From Acanthochromis polyacanthus (taxonomy: Eukaryota; Chordata; Actinopteri; Pomacentridae): 64,000 nt of DNA. The notes below the pieces were generated by a model. That model saw nothing but the letters and a program-made list of their open reading frames with translations. It was not told where the DNA came from and did no database searches. Location of the stretch: the NCBI RefSeq assembly GCF_021347895.1, contig NC_067122.1, positions 35,248,215 to 35,312,214 of the forward strand, read 5' to 3'. Positions 53,085 through 64,000 of this stretch are shown here, piece after piece. The translations under genes and the position numbers were made by a program. Numbering within the stretch: the first letter of the stretch is position 1; each line of letters starts with the position of its first letter.

Positions 53085-53514
53085 CAGTCATGCATTAGTC
53101 TTTTGGCCTTGAATGTGTTGTGAGTTTTAAGATTGAATAAATCATAAAATCAGACAAATAAAATGTGTGAATTGAATTTAAGAAGACACTAAATAATCCT
53201 GTGTTTCCAGCTGCAATCCAGTGTATTTACCTCAGCGGGCTCAGCGCACATTAAGTCTAAAGGTGCATGTTCACAAATTTCCAGCAGAGCATTTCTCACT
53301 GAAGAGTACTGTGATAGTGGAAAACATGGTTTCAAAATTACTTTAAAAGTGTCAAATCCTAGCAGGACTTAACAGTGAATGATGGAAAGGCCAGTTTACT
53401 AATGAATTCCAGTTAGAGATTTAGTGTCAGTGAAAGACAGATGTATGGAAGGAGACCAGCAGTCAATCAGCTCCACTCTGATCAAATAGAAGCAGCACTC
53501 CATTCTTCACAGAC

Positions 53515-53960
53515 ATGTTCAACCCTCTGCTATGCATTTTTGTGAAGAAGGATTCATCCCGCAGCAGGATAATGAGCCCAAACACACCTCAAAGCTTCGT
53601 CTTGAAGACCAAAGATGACCAAAGCGTGCTGACTGACGTGGACTTTCCTCTGCAGTTATCTGACTTCAACCTGACTCGACATTTATGAGGCACTTGAAGA
53701 AGGAAAAAGACAAAAAATTTCCTGATATGACAAGAAGCTCTCTGAAACAGTGTCACATCATACTGGAAGAACATGGTTTATGAGTGGTGGAGTCCATGCA
53801 GCTGTAGCGGATGCAGATTGGCCTTCTTTGGAATGTCAAGGGAGAGGTCTCTGGACCTAAACCCATCATAAAACTGCCACCTTGGACACTACACAAAACA
53901 GGGAAACCCTCCCGTTCTCAAGAAGAACCACCATTTCTGTCACAGAAGTGAATTACAGCA
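53515..53960 (+). pseudogene. Tc1-like transposase fragment
   Basis: The plus-strand patch FIPQQDNEPKHTSKLRLED (about 53550-53610) is the second-aspartate region of a Tc1 transposase. Downstream sequence is broken by stops and only loosely follows the family. No ends identified. Confidence 0.55.
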
Positions 53961-53964
53961 GGAG

Positions 53965-54450
53965 CCTGTTGTAATTGACATCACCATTGGTAATTGTCTG
54001 GGACAAATGGTGCCACATTCTTTTCCTTAAATTGTGGGTGTGAGCCTTATACCTCTTGTGGAGGGATGAAAACCACATGAGAAACATTAGCACTTTGGAG
54101 ACAACTTCAGAGACACAGTGCCCCCGCTTCCTATTCATTAACTCATTCTGCAATCTCAGACACTCTGATCCCAAGCAGGACAGCTGATAAGGAAACCACC
54201 AGAACCGGTTGCTGCATCCCAACGGATGATCTAGAGTCACATTTTCACATTGATGTATACACAGACTAAATAACTGCTTTGCTGATCTCTGTTTTGTGTG
54301 CTTTGTGTACTCCCAATAAGAAGTTCCTTTATCAACTGTCCAAAAATTACATCTGTAGGTGATGTGGCAACAAAGCTAATGTTTTACCAAAATGTTCACA
54401 TTTCTAACATGGATGCACAGCGCCACCTAGCGACACTGGAGGGCCGGGTG
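53965..54450. other. Unannotated DNA
   Basis: No gene or element ends recognised. Confidence 0.4.
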
Positions 54451-54458
54451 ATGACCAT

Positions 54459-54574
54459 CCATCCATTCTCTATACACCGCTTTATCCTCACTAGGGTCGC
54501 GGGGTGTGTATCCCAGCTGACTCGGGTTAAAGCAGGGGACACCCTGGACAGGTCACCAGTCTGTCGCAGGGCTG
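54459..54574. repeat. Conserved fish retroposon tail, copy 2
   Basis: CCATCCATTCTCTATACACC, then TATCCTCACTAGGGTCGCGG and ACACCCTGGACAGGTCACC. Same block as at 22570. Confidence 0.7.
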
Positions 54575-54579
54575 GGTGA

Positions 54580-55170
54580 TAACCAGATGAAATCAATATT
54601 AACTACATTACCATTGATAAAATGTGTAAAATGTGAATTTGGTAAAATTTACAACTGTACACTTCAGTAAATGTGCCAAAAGACACACACACACGAAAAC
54701 CTCCACATTACTTGGCGATCACTCTTTGTTGTGGTCTGTATCCAAATCTCAGGACGCTAGAAAGCAAATCTCGTTCCAAAATCGCACGATAGCTCACGCC
54801 AAAACACCGGTTTTCGTTCACTTCTCATCTCTAGTATGCTGTGGGACACTCATTGAGACTATCCGAGCCGGTCAGTGTGGGGAAAAAAGCACGTTGGGGC
54901 GGACTTTGACGCAGGGGGGTAAGTTGCCCCATACTTTTCGCTAGCTGAGCTGCTAGCTGAGCAGCTAAGCTGCCTGCCTGGCTAAATACTGGAGCTATGT
55001 CGTTTCATTTCTCCATCACTCACATGTATGAAGACAGATGAAAACAGACCCCAGGTTGAAAAAAAACGAAGTTCCCCTTTAAGCTTTTGTTATAAATCAC
55101 TTCCACCGCGCCCTTGCTTTCAGTTTTCAGAACTCTTTGTATTATCCGGCTAACGTCATACCGAAAACAC
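54580..55170. other. Possible DNA-transposon end, otherwise unannotated
   Basis: The part near 55060-55082 (AACGAAGTTCCCCTTTAAGC) resembles the terminus of a common fish DNA element, and 54940-54970 has GCTAGCTGAGC short repeats. A matching left end was not found. Confidence 0.35.
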
Positions 55171-55993
55171 AGCAACAGCCAGGGCCGGACTGGGAAAGAA
55201 ATTCAGGCCGGGAGATTTCCAATCAGTCAGGCCACTTCCGCCACCGCAAGGGTTGTGTCACGTGGGATAATGCACCAAAATTTTGTTTTTTTCCTTCCAA
55301 AAATATGCCTTATACAGTTATGTTATAGCAATTACAACACTACTAAACAGACAGTAAGTCTATTAAACACAACCATAACGACAGCTCCATACAGTCCAGT
55401 ACTTTTCTCTTCTGTAATCTCTTCACTACCCTCACCAATTTTTCCAAAGTTGTCCTTTTCCTATTATTTATATAACATGTGGAATTAAAAAAAATATATA
55501 TTATTTTGTCAGCAAATCATTTAGATGTCAGCTGGTCATAGCTAATAGTATATGCAAACACCAATGTTCATTTTATAACTGAAAATTGTAAGTCAACTGC
55601 CTATCCTACCTGAAGAGGGGGTCTCAAACGTTTTCAGGCTTCCTGCAACCCACCTGACACCTGTGGAGCTTATTTGGGCCAGACTCACCATATTTTGTGC
55701 ATTAAAATTAGCATTACATTTCCATCACCATGTAAGAACAAAGGTGTAATAATTATTTGATTCATTTCTCTACAAATATTGTTTAATGGTCATCAATATT
55801 GCACTAAGTATTGCTCAGTTTTCAAAAACACTGCAATAAAGATCCAGTGAAGCAGACAAGGTGGATCAAAATCACACAAACTTTAGTGAGATCAGGCCCC
55901 CTGCTGTGATCCAAATAAATAAGTTCAGCAGGTGGCACATTTCAGCTAAACATAGCTAAACTAAAAGAATTGGAAATAATAATATAGAAAAAA

Positions 55994-56228
55994 AATAAAG
56001 TGATAGTATTTAAAATAAACATGGCTTCAAGAGAAACAATCTTAAGTAGACAACAAGCAATACAGTATACATCCAATATCCTCAATAAAAATACTTATGG
56101 GTTGGACTTGGGCCCCAAAAATAAAGTGCTGTTACTTATTTTAAAGTAGACATGGCCTCAACAAAAACAGCCTTAAAATATTAACAAGAAAAGTACAGTA
56201 TACATCCAATATTCTCAATAAAAATACA
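55994..56228. repeat. Tandem duplication, ~125-bp unit, two copies
   Basis: AAATAAAGTG starts both units. Both contain ACATGGC(T/C)TCAA and end with CAGTATACATCCAATAT and CTCAATAAAAATAC. The units have diverged by several substitutions and small indels. Confidence 0.8.
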
Positions 56229-56466
56229 ATTACTTAGTTTGGCACATGCCCTCCCTGATGTCACTCACTGGGTCAGGAACCAGCTGTGACTTATATTTAA
56301 AATAAAGAGTTTTTGCTCAGTACCTGCCAGTTCCTCTGAGCTGGCACTGGGCTCTCCTGCTGAAGCCCCAGCACTGGTGTTATATCCACCTTTACACAAG
56401 AAACATGCTCAAATTAAATATGGTAAAACTGAATTCATTTTAAAATGCTATACAAAGTCTCTCTCT

Positions 56467-56533
56467 CACACACACACACCCACACACCCACACACCCACA
56501 CACACGCACACGCACACGCACACGCACACACAC
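56467..56533. repeat. Interrupted CA / CACACC / CACGCA microsatellite
   Basis: A CA run grades into CACACC and then CACGCA units. The open frames on both strands here are repeat artefacts. Confidence 0.93.
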
Positions 56534-57180
56534 TTAACCAAAACAACCAGCAAATGAACATCTGAATCCACATACAGAACAGGCAAGCACAACCAACCAT
56601 CACACTGACAAAAACTGTAGTCAAAAAGTTCATATGACCAGGAAGATGCTTCCAATTACTGTAATATAGACTGTAGAATGTATAGTACATGTATGATTCA
56701 TCACTGGATCATAACATATTTGCAGAAATTCTTCTGAGTAGAGCAACTGTGTACAGCACATGCACTATATAGCCAACCATATCTTCTTAACCTGTCCTGC
56801 TGTAACAATGGCAATGCCAGATATACCAAAATGGCAGATGCATCAGCAGCAGTACATAGATAATATATTTTATTTATCCATCCCTTGGCTTATGATACTG
56901 GGATCCCTATAATCCAAGGTTGGAATATACACAGGTGACTTGTCTAGTAACTATATTATGTTTTGACTATTGAGAGACAAACACAACAAACCACCACAGC
57001 ACTGCAGCAGACAGACGGCAAAAGAAATCTACAATGTGGAATAAAGCTTCCTTTGACAACCAGTAGTGAAGGTTGTTATTGTTGCTGTTAGAATAAAGCA
57101 AAGGCCATAGAAAGACAAATGGTGTGTGAGTGTGTACTTCATCGTGTTATTAAAAGGGTGAGGGTCTAACTCTGAGGGTA

Positions 57181-57980
57181 CAAGTGACCCTTTGCTAAGC
57201 CCCTCCCACAAAGGGCTACTGTCCAATCCTAGGTTAGAAACCATTAAAATGCACAGGAAGCCTGTCAAGCTTTCAAAAAAAAAAATCAATATGCCTAAGC
57301 TGTGTGCATACAGCACTTACAAGTCTAACAGTCAATATTTGAGAAGTTTGGAGGGTGGTGTGGATTTTTTTTTGGCCTTTCCCAAGCCCAAGATGCAAAC
57401 AGAAAGATGCTGAGTGTGGACAGAGCCTAAGGACACCTGCATTTGTTCTAAAGTAAGGTGTTAACTATCATGAGCGCGATGTGTCAGGTAAGATAATGTT
57501 AACAAACTAAGATGCTTCAATAGCAGGTTACTTCTGTTAAACCCTGAGCCATTGAGATATGTGAACAAGAAATATGTGTAACAGAAACAAGTTCTGACAT
57601 ACTGATATATTTTAGCATTTTGTGAATGGCCACCATAGAAATGGGCAAACACAACGACAAAGAAAGACAAATTAAAATTAATTTCAATTTAAACAGAACA
57701 TATCGACTTACCCTACTCTACAAGAACACTGTTGTTCTTGGTTTAATTGTTTTGATTTCACTTTAACTCTGCCAACATTTGATTTGATGTGTTTCTCTCT
57801 GAAACATACTGGAGACCTTTTCTGGCTACTTCTTTCTAAAGTATCTGAAGAATCTGTTCAGTTATTTGAATAACACTCATTGATTTCACTCAAAACTCCA
57901 TATTTCTAATTCTAGAAGGGAAAGCTTGACAGGCGTTGCAACAGTAACCAAGGGGGCGTGGCTTAGCAAAGTGTCACTTG
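57181..57980 (+). mobile_element. P-element-like / THAP-type remnant nested in the hAT
   Basis: The left end CAAGTGACCCTTTGCTAAGC and the right end GCTTAGCAAAGTGTCACTTG are inverted. A second inverted pair follows inside (GCCTGTCAAGCTTTC and GAAAGCTTGACAGGC). A THAP-like exon follows the left end. No convincing TSD. Only about 800 bp remain, so most of any transposase is gone. Confidence 0.65.
57291..57452 (+). pseudogene. THAP-domain first exon remnant
   Basis: ATG at 57291 gives MPKLCAYSTYKSN, the usual THAP opening (M-P-K-x-C...), then a spacer and FFLAFPKPK, the counterpart of the F-x-F-P-K block. After a frame shift and an apparent internal deletion the sequence reads KDTCICSK, the cysteine-bearing segment of the zinc finger, ending at A|GTAAGG, a good splice donor. 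THAP domains are C2CH zinc fingers that bind DNA and form the N-terminus of P-element-type transposases such as THAP9. The deletion removes the middle of the finger, so it is non-functional. Confidence 0.6.
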
Positions 57981-58158
57981 CAACTGACAAAATGAAACAA
58001 AGTTTTCTAATATAGCCAAGCAAATCAATAATATACCAATCATTTTTTATTATATTTTGGCCTTTGAAGTCTGATGATGCATTTGTGAGAAGAACCGACC
58101 GTTTGTAAACTTACTTGAAGTAGCAACATCATTTATTTTCAACTGTACACTGCTGGAC

Positions 58159-58311
58159 CTGGGCGGGGGTTGATGAAACGTGTGTTATTTTATAACACTT
58201 TGTCCCTTCCTCCTCGAGCAACCTTTTTATCTTCTCCATCTCCCTCTCATGTCCACCTTTTCTCTTCGTCTTTTCTCGTTTTTTGCCGCCAGCTTTCTCA
58301 GGGTGCTCCAT
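58159..58311 (-). pseudogene. Candidate N-terminal exon of the hAT transposase
   Basis: ATG at 58311 (minus) gives MEHPEKAGGKKREKTKRK, then a charged helix-like stretch (REMEKIKRLLEEEGTKCYKI) and a possible CAG|GTCCAG donor at 58158. The lysine-rich opening followed by a short conserved-looking KCYKIT recalls the N-termini of ZMYM1-like hAT proteins, but this is recalled similarity only. It sits about 350 bp inside the right end, where a first exon would be expected. Confidence 0.35.
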
Positions 58312-58669
58312 AATCTTCACTCCTTCCACTCTCTGGCCTCACTCTCATATCACCGCTCTGCAGTGCATGCTTCCCCATTCTCGCTATGAAGGGGCGGGCC
58401 ATAAAGCAACTAACCAATCATGGCACGTTTCTTCTAAAAAATGTCACTTTGACCAATCCCTATCCTTCTGATTTAGAGCTCAGAGCACTTGCTTTGTGTG
58501 AGTGACAGGAGGGTGGGCGTGTACTCTGTAAGGCTTCTAGCGCTGCTGTCTCTGGCCTGTCTGCCAAAAAGCCGATCAACTTTTTTTCATTGGCCTGCCA
58601 GTCTGTGGCAGACCACCGGGAAAAGTCCCGCCTCTACCCGATTGCCAGTCCGGGCCTGGCAACAGCCAC

Positions 58670-61600
58670 TGTCAGAAAACCACAGTTATTCTTTATCAAC
58701 TCTGAGGACTGTACACACTGCACACTGAACACCGGCTGCCTACAGACACCCATCACCTGCGTGCCAACGTTGGACATCTGCTGGCAGACCTCTGACACTG
58801 CTGAGAGCTCCAACACCAGAACTTGTTGCCTAGCGACCACATGATGCTTCAGGACATACAGCCTGGATCCGTCGTGAGGAAATTTACAGCCTAACCACCA
58901 CATTCCAGCCAATAATGTTTATAAACATTTTTTTATATGGACCAGTTCACTGTCTCATGTTTTTCTTTGTGTGGGAACTGAGGTCACTTTAATCAGAATT
59001 TCAGACTTTCAGATAGAATACTGATTAACTTCATTTTAATAAGTCTCATTGAGACTCAGTCTAAAATGATCATTTTCTCAGTAAACTGAGAAGGTTGTTC
59101 TAAACTAACAAGTGCAACTTAACTACAAAAAGTGTAGTTACACAACACAAACAAGTTCTAAAATATCCTTAAAATTATGCTTTTCTGAGATTCAGCCCTT
59201 TACCCTGTATATTAAGCTGCTTTTCTCAACAAATGTAAAACAGACACATCTTCACAAATTCATCCTAAGTCCATTTATAGAAAGGGAACACTATGATGCT
59301 GGACAAAATCCCTAAGTACCATACAGTCAATATTTCAATATGTTTTACTAGATAAATGAGAACATTCCCCTGTTGGCAGCGCGACATGAGATGTGAACTT
59401 ACCTGCATTTGTGAAACCCCTCTTGATCTTTGCAGAACTGGAATCATCCCCCATTTTACACACAGTCCTGCACCAATGTCAACAAAAGCTGCCATCCGGC
59501 CTGCAACTAGTAGCAAGTTTGGGTTCATCGTCTTGCCCAATAAAACTTCAACATATCACTAAGGACTGAAATTGCCAACCCTGCAGTTAGTAGACAACCT
59601 ACTTTACCTCTTGAGCCACAAGGGATCAAAAGATCATCAGGATATGTTGTTTAGGAAACTTGAATATTTCTGAGTAAATCTTAGCAACTCATCCAACAAA
59701 CCAGTGAGTTCAAGTCTATGAGAGTAAATTGAATATCTTTTCACAACTTTTTGACATTTTAGAAGTCATGCAACTAATCATGTAATCGATAACTGATTGA
59801 AAATGATCAACAGATTAACCAACAGCAAAAATGAATAAATCTGCATTGTAAACTTCCTGAGGAAGGTCATGGGATGCAGCTGAAAGCACCGGAAACTTGA
59901 AGATTTCTGATGGCCTCCTACTCAACGTTTAACTCACAGAGGTATTTTTTTCAAACAGCAAATTAAAAATCTAAATATGAAGTCAAATCTGTCTAAATGG
60001 AATCATTTAAACCTCATATTTCCATACATTGAGCCCTGAACCCTGTAGCTGCTCTGCTTTAGCAAAAAGCAGCAGTACTGTTATGAAATTCAGTTTAGAC
60101 CATAGTGGCAGATTTACTGACCTTAGTAGAAGATCAAAAAATAGACAGAACAGTAATTTTCACTTAAATGTTTCGTTTGAGTGACTTGAGTTGCAGATTT
60201 TCATTGACATTATTGTTTCAGTTCTCCATTCTGTCACTGGTAACGTGGACATTGGCTCATTTGAAACAACTGAAAAGCTCTATGAATCTGTAGGGAACCA
60301 AATGGAAGAAATTGAGTAGGTGGGGTCTCTGTATGCCATTTTCTAAGGGGTGGTATTCCTTTTTATGTTCCACACGGAACAAGCAAGAGCAAGAGATGCT
60401 CACTTAAACAAAAACATCTTTGAGAATGTGCTGACTGGGCTGCTGGTGAGAAGCTTCACGGTGCTGAAGTCTACGTATGCATGCGTGTCATTAGCAGAGG
60501 CAGCTGCTCAAAGTGCTTTTCCATCTTTTGGGTGTCAGCGAGGCCGAACTATGGTCTGATTGATTGATCAATAAGAGGAGACCGAGAAGAAAATGGGGTG
60601 GCGGCGTGGGGAGGTGTGAGTCAGAGGAAAAAGTAGTGATTGATAATATAGAAGCCAGAGTAAAAAGACGAGGGAGAGTGAGAGGCAAGGGGTGAGGAAG
60701 AGAATGGAAGCTGATGATTGATTGACATTTGGCAAGAGACAAGCTAAAAGCCAGGAGATGCACGGCCAACGAAAAAAAAAACCTGATTGAAAAGAAAGAA
60801 GAGGAGGCTGATTGATGGAACAATAGTACTTGAAAAGGTGAGAGACAGTAAGATGAGGGAGTTGGGGAGATGAAGGGGGAGGGAAAAGGAGAGGTGTGTG
60901 TATATCTTAGGACAGTGGATAGGTAGGTTTTACTCAGCTGTGATTGATTGTGCTGCAGCTTAACGAACAGCCGAGCTCCAAGGAGGAATTTCTCCAAATA
61001 TTAGAGATGAGTGTTTTCTAATTTCCTCTTTTTAACAAAATAATAATATTAAAATATGATTGAATATGTTTGTAGCTCAGTTTGTTCTAAATGTTTGTCT
61101 CATTAAAAAAAAAAATCAGTGTTGATTGTTCCTTGATGCAAACATGCGACTGATGATGTCACATTGGTCAACAGTTCATGATTTTAGACTCTTTGAACAT
61201 CAACTTTATGAGACAAGTGCATAGCAAAGGGATGAGCATAAGTGTACTTTGTCAAATTAGACAGTGTTCAGAAGTGTTTTTGGGCCTTTTGTAGCACTAA
61301 CATGCAATTAAAGAGCAGCCTAACATGCAAACACCATTATACAGTATATGTCATGACTCAGTTCATAAAGAGAGTGAAGCTGCACAATAATAGGCAAAGT
61401 TCAAACAGTTAAACATTGCTCACACTGGACAAGTATTCTGCAAACACAGCTTTATTTCCTCCAAGACTTATATCACCTGCTTTTGATGTCTCATATGTGT
61501 AAGATTTTCTGATTATTTCACACATTTTTTCTCGTAGATGCTTGATGTCACATCTCACTGTTTTATTCCATCATCCAGGTAAGTCAGAGAACTCACAGCT

Positions 61601-63190
61601 TGAATAAAGAATACGTCTGTCATTACAGAATCCAGGTCCAGCCGATGATGAATTCCTCCTGACCTGGTGTCTAGCTGCACAGCAGGTTCACACCTGTGAC
61701 TATAAACCAACCACAGGTCAGTGTCCAAGCTATTTGTGCACACATTATTGCTGTATAAACTCCACAGTTAAAATGTTCTTACTCAGACAAACAGGCAAAC
61801 CAGTCCCACTTAGAGATCTCACTTCACTGTTCTGGCATTCTGAAGGCACTCAGCCACATTTTGTGCTCCTTTCTGTCCTAAAAGAACAAGGTGTTTTTGT
61901 TTTATTCCCTATGAGATTTATGCAAAATATGCCTCTCTGCACAGCAAATAGCACCTTCATCACGCAGCACGCCAAGTGCAAATTACTTCAGCTTTAAGAC
62001 TAATCCACCCCGGCTGGCACCCATAAACCCTTTTATAATTGGAGCATTCTCTGATCTAATCAGTCGCTGGCCATGATGCCTGCAAATTGCCAACATCATC
62101 GCAGTCATTCCAAACTGCCACACTGACCCTCCTTTAACACCAGAGCTGGATTTGCTGTGGTAGGTGCTGAATTGACTGTGATGGTGTTTTGCATTGATTA
62201 CACCGCAAACAAGTATTTTATTGTCCAAATAAAGACATGAAATCGAATTTGCATGTGTGTGCTGTAACAGGTGCAAAAAAAAGACTTTATTTTCTGTCCA
62301 GTGCTGTTGGGCAGTTCTGAGTGAATCGCAGCGTGATTTGCATGGCTCTCTGATAATGCTGCAGATACAGTTTGCTTGTGGGTGACTGTGGCCTTAGCGA
62401 TTATGCTAGCATGTGGGGATACCAAAAATCCACCCATGCTTTAGATTCTTAGCTGGCCTAGAGGGAACTTTGAATCATCTGACCCAATTTAAAACGTACA
62501 CACAATGTGAGTCAGTTTAACTAATTTGATTATAGCTTTAATCACTCAGATTTCCTTCAGGCTCACTGCATAGCGTTAAAGCATTTAAAGGTTTATTTAT
62601 TAAATACATAAGTGGCATTTTAAGGTTGTAGAACAACACTACAGTGAAAAATAAGGACACAAAATATATGAATAGATGCTGAAAAAGTAAGTAAACATAT
62701 GCAATGTGCATGTGCCATCAGCGCTGGACAGCAATGCATGATTTAGCAGAGCATTACAGTAATGTAGGGAGGATGTGTTCAAAGAGATTGATAAATGAAT
62801 ATGGAGAAAAAATGTGTTAGGCTCCCTCAGTATTCCTTCTTGTAACTTCTTGTTGTTGACAAATCTCAAAATGTCATTGAAGGACAGCATATAACAAACA
62901 CACAAATCAAAACACTTAACTTGTGACTATGTGATACTGTATGTAATTAAAATCAGTCAGAAAATCAAACAGAAAATCTAAAACAAGGATGCCACACCAG
63001 AGAATATTTAAAATAAGAGTAGCACAATAAGTTCACTGAGAAGCTGCAGGCCATTTCTGCTGTAATTATTACTGAGAAGGGAGTTGAAAATTACACACAA
63101 AACAACTCCAGACTGGATAAAATCAGGGCAGGTAATATTAAGTTTAACCCTTCAGAAATAAAGCTTGTCTGAGCAGAGCTTAAGCCTGAA
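58670..63190. other. Unannotated DNA; purine-rich tract and possible conserved block
   Basis: 60560-60910 is strongly purine-rich (GA) on the plus strand and carries several GATTGATTG motifs; the long minus-strand open frame there is compositional. 61900-62420 is complex, not repetitive, and has octamer-like ATTTGCAT sites, so it is a candidate conserved non-coding element. No exon recognised. Confidence 0.35.
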
Positions 63191-63198
63191 TTTAGGAA

Positions 63199-63501
63199 GG
63201 TAGTTGCTAGAGGTACGGACCCGTACTTTCCATTTGCCAATCAGATACGCAAGATCTGGTCATGTGACTCCCGGTAGACGCTGGAGGTACGGACCCGTAG
63301 CATCGGTACTACAGGTACGGACCCTAAACCTGACCCTAAACCTAACCTTAACCTTTGCTTACCTTTCAACAGTTTGCAGTGGTTAGCAGGTTCTTGACTC
63401 GCGAGACTCGCGTACGGGTTCGTATCTGTCTGGCAAATGGAAAGTGCCGTATCCGTAGCCCACAGGCTACGGGTACGGGTCCGTATCTGTAGACACTACC
63501 G
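63199..63501. mobile_element. Palindromic MITE with CCCTAAACC core and 8-bp TSD
   Basis: TTTAGGAA flanks both sides (63191-63198 and 63502-63509). The arms are inverted: GGTAGTTGCTAGAGGTACGG on the left and ACTACCG with ACGGGTCCGTATC on the right. The left arm ACTTTCCATTTGCCA matches the right-arm TGGCAAATGGAAAGT. The core, about 63320-63355, is ACCCTAAACCTGACCCTAAA and similar. No coding capacity. Confidence 0.85.
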
Positions 63502-63544
63502 TTTAGGAAACACTTCATCTTGTTCACAGCTGGAAAAAAGTTGA

Positions 63545-64000
63545 ATTATTTAGGATAAGCTAAGATAAACTTTATTGATCACACGGTGGGGAAAGTTCAC
63601 TGTTTCAGAAGCTCACAAAACAGGGGTATATGGGCAGTGTAAGAATATATTAAAAACACAGTGTAACAATTGCAGAGAAACATTATATACACAAGATGAG
63701 ATTTTCAAAAACACTACTTAAAAATTGATGAAGTTGTAACAGATTATTGCACATAAGTCAGTGGAATGTGTGTAAGAAGGAAAGTGCAGTAAATAAGGTA
63801 GAATAATGAATTTATAATTTGTCATTGTTCAGTCTGACTGATGTAGGAATAAAGAACCTGCAGAAATGCTCCTTCCTACAGTCAGGGTGTAACAGTCTGA
63901 TGCAGAGGGTGGGAGGTTATGTCAATGAAGGACAGTTTGGCCAGAGCCCTCCTCTCTCCCACCATGTCAATGGAGTCCAAAGGGCAGTCACAGAATGAGC
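63545..64000 (-). pseudogene. LINE 3' end (CR1/L2/Rex1-like), cut by the window edge
   Basis: On the minus strand the C-terminus of a LINE ORF can be read from the window edge (PPSASDCYTLTVGRS near 63910-63865). It is followed by about 300 bp of UTR and the tail ATCAATAAAGTTTATCTTAG at 63575-63556. The family is uncertain, and the rest lies beyond the window. Confidence 0.6.

Larger units (their letters stand above)
55180..58658 (-). mobile_element. hAT-like element (3.5 kb) with perfect 8-bp TSD
   Basis: The left end CAGGGCCGGACTGG and the right end CCAGTCCGGGCCTG are inverted repeats starting CAG, and GCAACAGC flanks both sides (55172-55179 and 58659-58666). An 8-bp duplication plus CAG...CTG ends is the hAT signature. 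A candidate minus-strand N-terminal exon lies near the right end (58159-58311). A possible short exon near 56322-56386 reads SAGASAGEPSASSEELAG before a CAG|GTACTG donor. I found no hAT catalytic or dimerisation domain, so the transposase is decayed or deleted. A P-like element, a 125-bp tandem duplication and a CA-rich microsatellite lie inside. Confidence 0.82.

Noticed and set aside
60491..60997. 168-codon minus-strand open frame, the longest non-transposase frame in the right half
   Set aside because: It is the translation of a purine-rich tract (Ser/Pro/Leu/Phe-rich), with no motif, splice context or plausible fold.

Overview
The window looks like intergenic or intronic DNA from a teleost (ray-finned) fish. 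The reasons are its AT-rich composition, long (CA/TG)n, (CT)n and (TA)n microsatellites, and a repeat set typical of fish: Tc1 transposons with IR/DR ends, L2/CR1-type LINEs, hAT, Harbinger and P/THAP-like remnants, and LTRs. I found no complete host protein-coding gene. Nearly every recognisable coding stretch is transposon-derived. The only intact open reading frame of recognised function is a Tc1 transposase at 33017-34051 on the minus strand.

Layout. 1-4500: mostly non-coding, with a retroelement ORF remnant (1.4-2.3 kb), a signal-peptide-like first-exon candidate (3.2 kb), a (CT)30 tract and a perfect 41-bp-arm hairpin (3984-4071). 4.5-5.8 kb: probable solo LTR. 7.7-9.6 kb: minus-strand LINE remnant next to a small inverted-repeat element with a tRNA-like module. 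9.7-12.5 kb: two Tc1-related remnants. 12.5-25.5 kb: mostly featureless, with a small MITE, a decayed minisatellite, an LTR fragment and dispersed repeats. 25.5-34.5 kb is the densest part: compound microsatellite, LINE, decayed Tc1 carrying a palindromic MITE and another insertion, frameshifted Tc1, small MITE, intact Tc1 of the same family in opposite orientation, then (TA)35. 35-47 kb: hAT-like element with a target-site duplication (TSD), deleted Tc1 with an internal minisatellite, two copies of an ACCGATCAG-ended family, Harbinger remnant. 48.1-50.5 kb: solo LTR with a perfect 5-bp TSD, containing two later insertions, a TA-flanked foldback and a TTAA-flanked element. 52.6-54.6 kb: more Tc1-related debris. 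55.2-58.7 kb: a 3.5-kb hAT-like element with a perfect 8-bp TSD, containing a P-like/THAP remnant. 58.7-64 kb: mostly unannotated, ending in a palindromic MITE with a perfect 8-bp TSD and a minus-strand LINE 3' end.

The elements do not form a pathway. Their value is as a nested record of insertions: several ends, TSDs and insertion orders can be read directly. I saw no clear new defence, biosynthetic or regulatory system. The most useful second looks are the intact Tc1 and its homopolymer-indel twin, two foldback MITEs with telomere-like CCCTAA-rich cores, the doubly interrupted LTR, the hAT/THAP nest, and the perfect hairpin near 4 kb. Family names rest on remembered motifs and structure, not on database searches.
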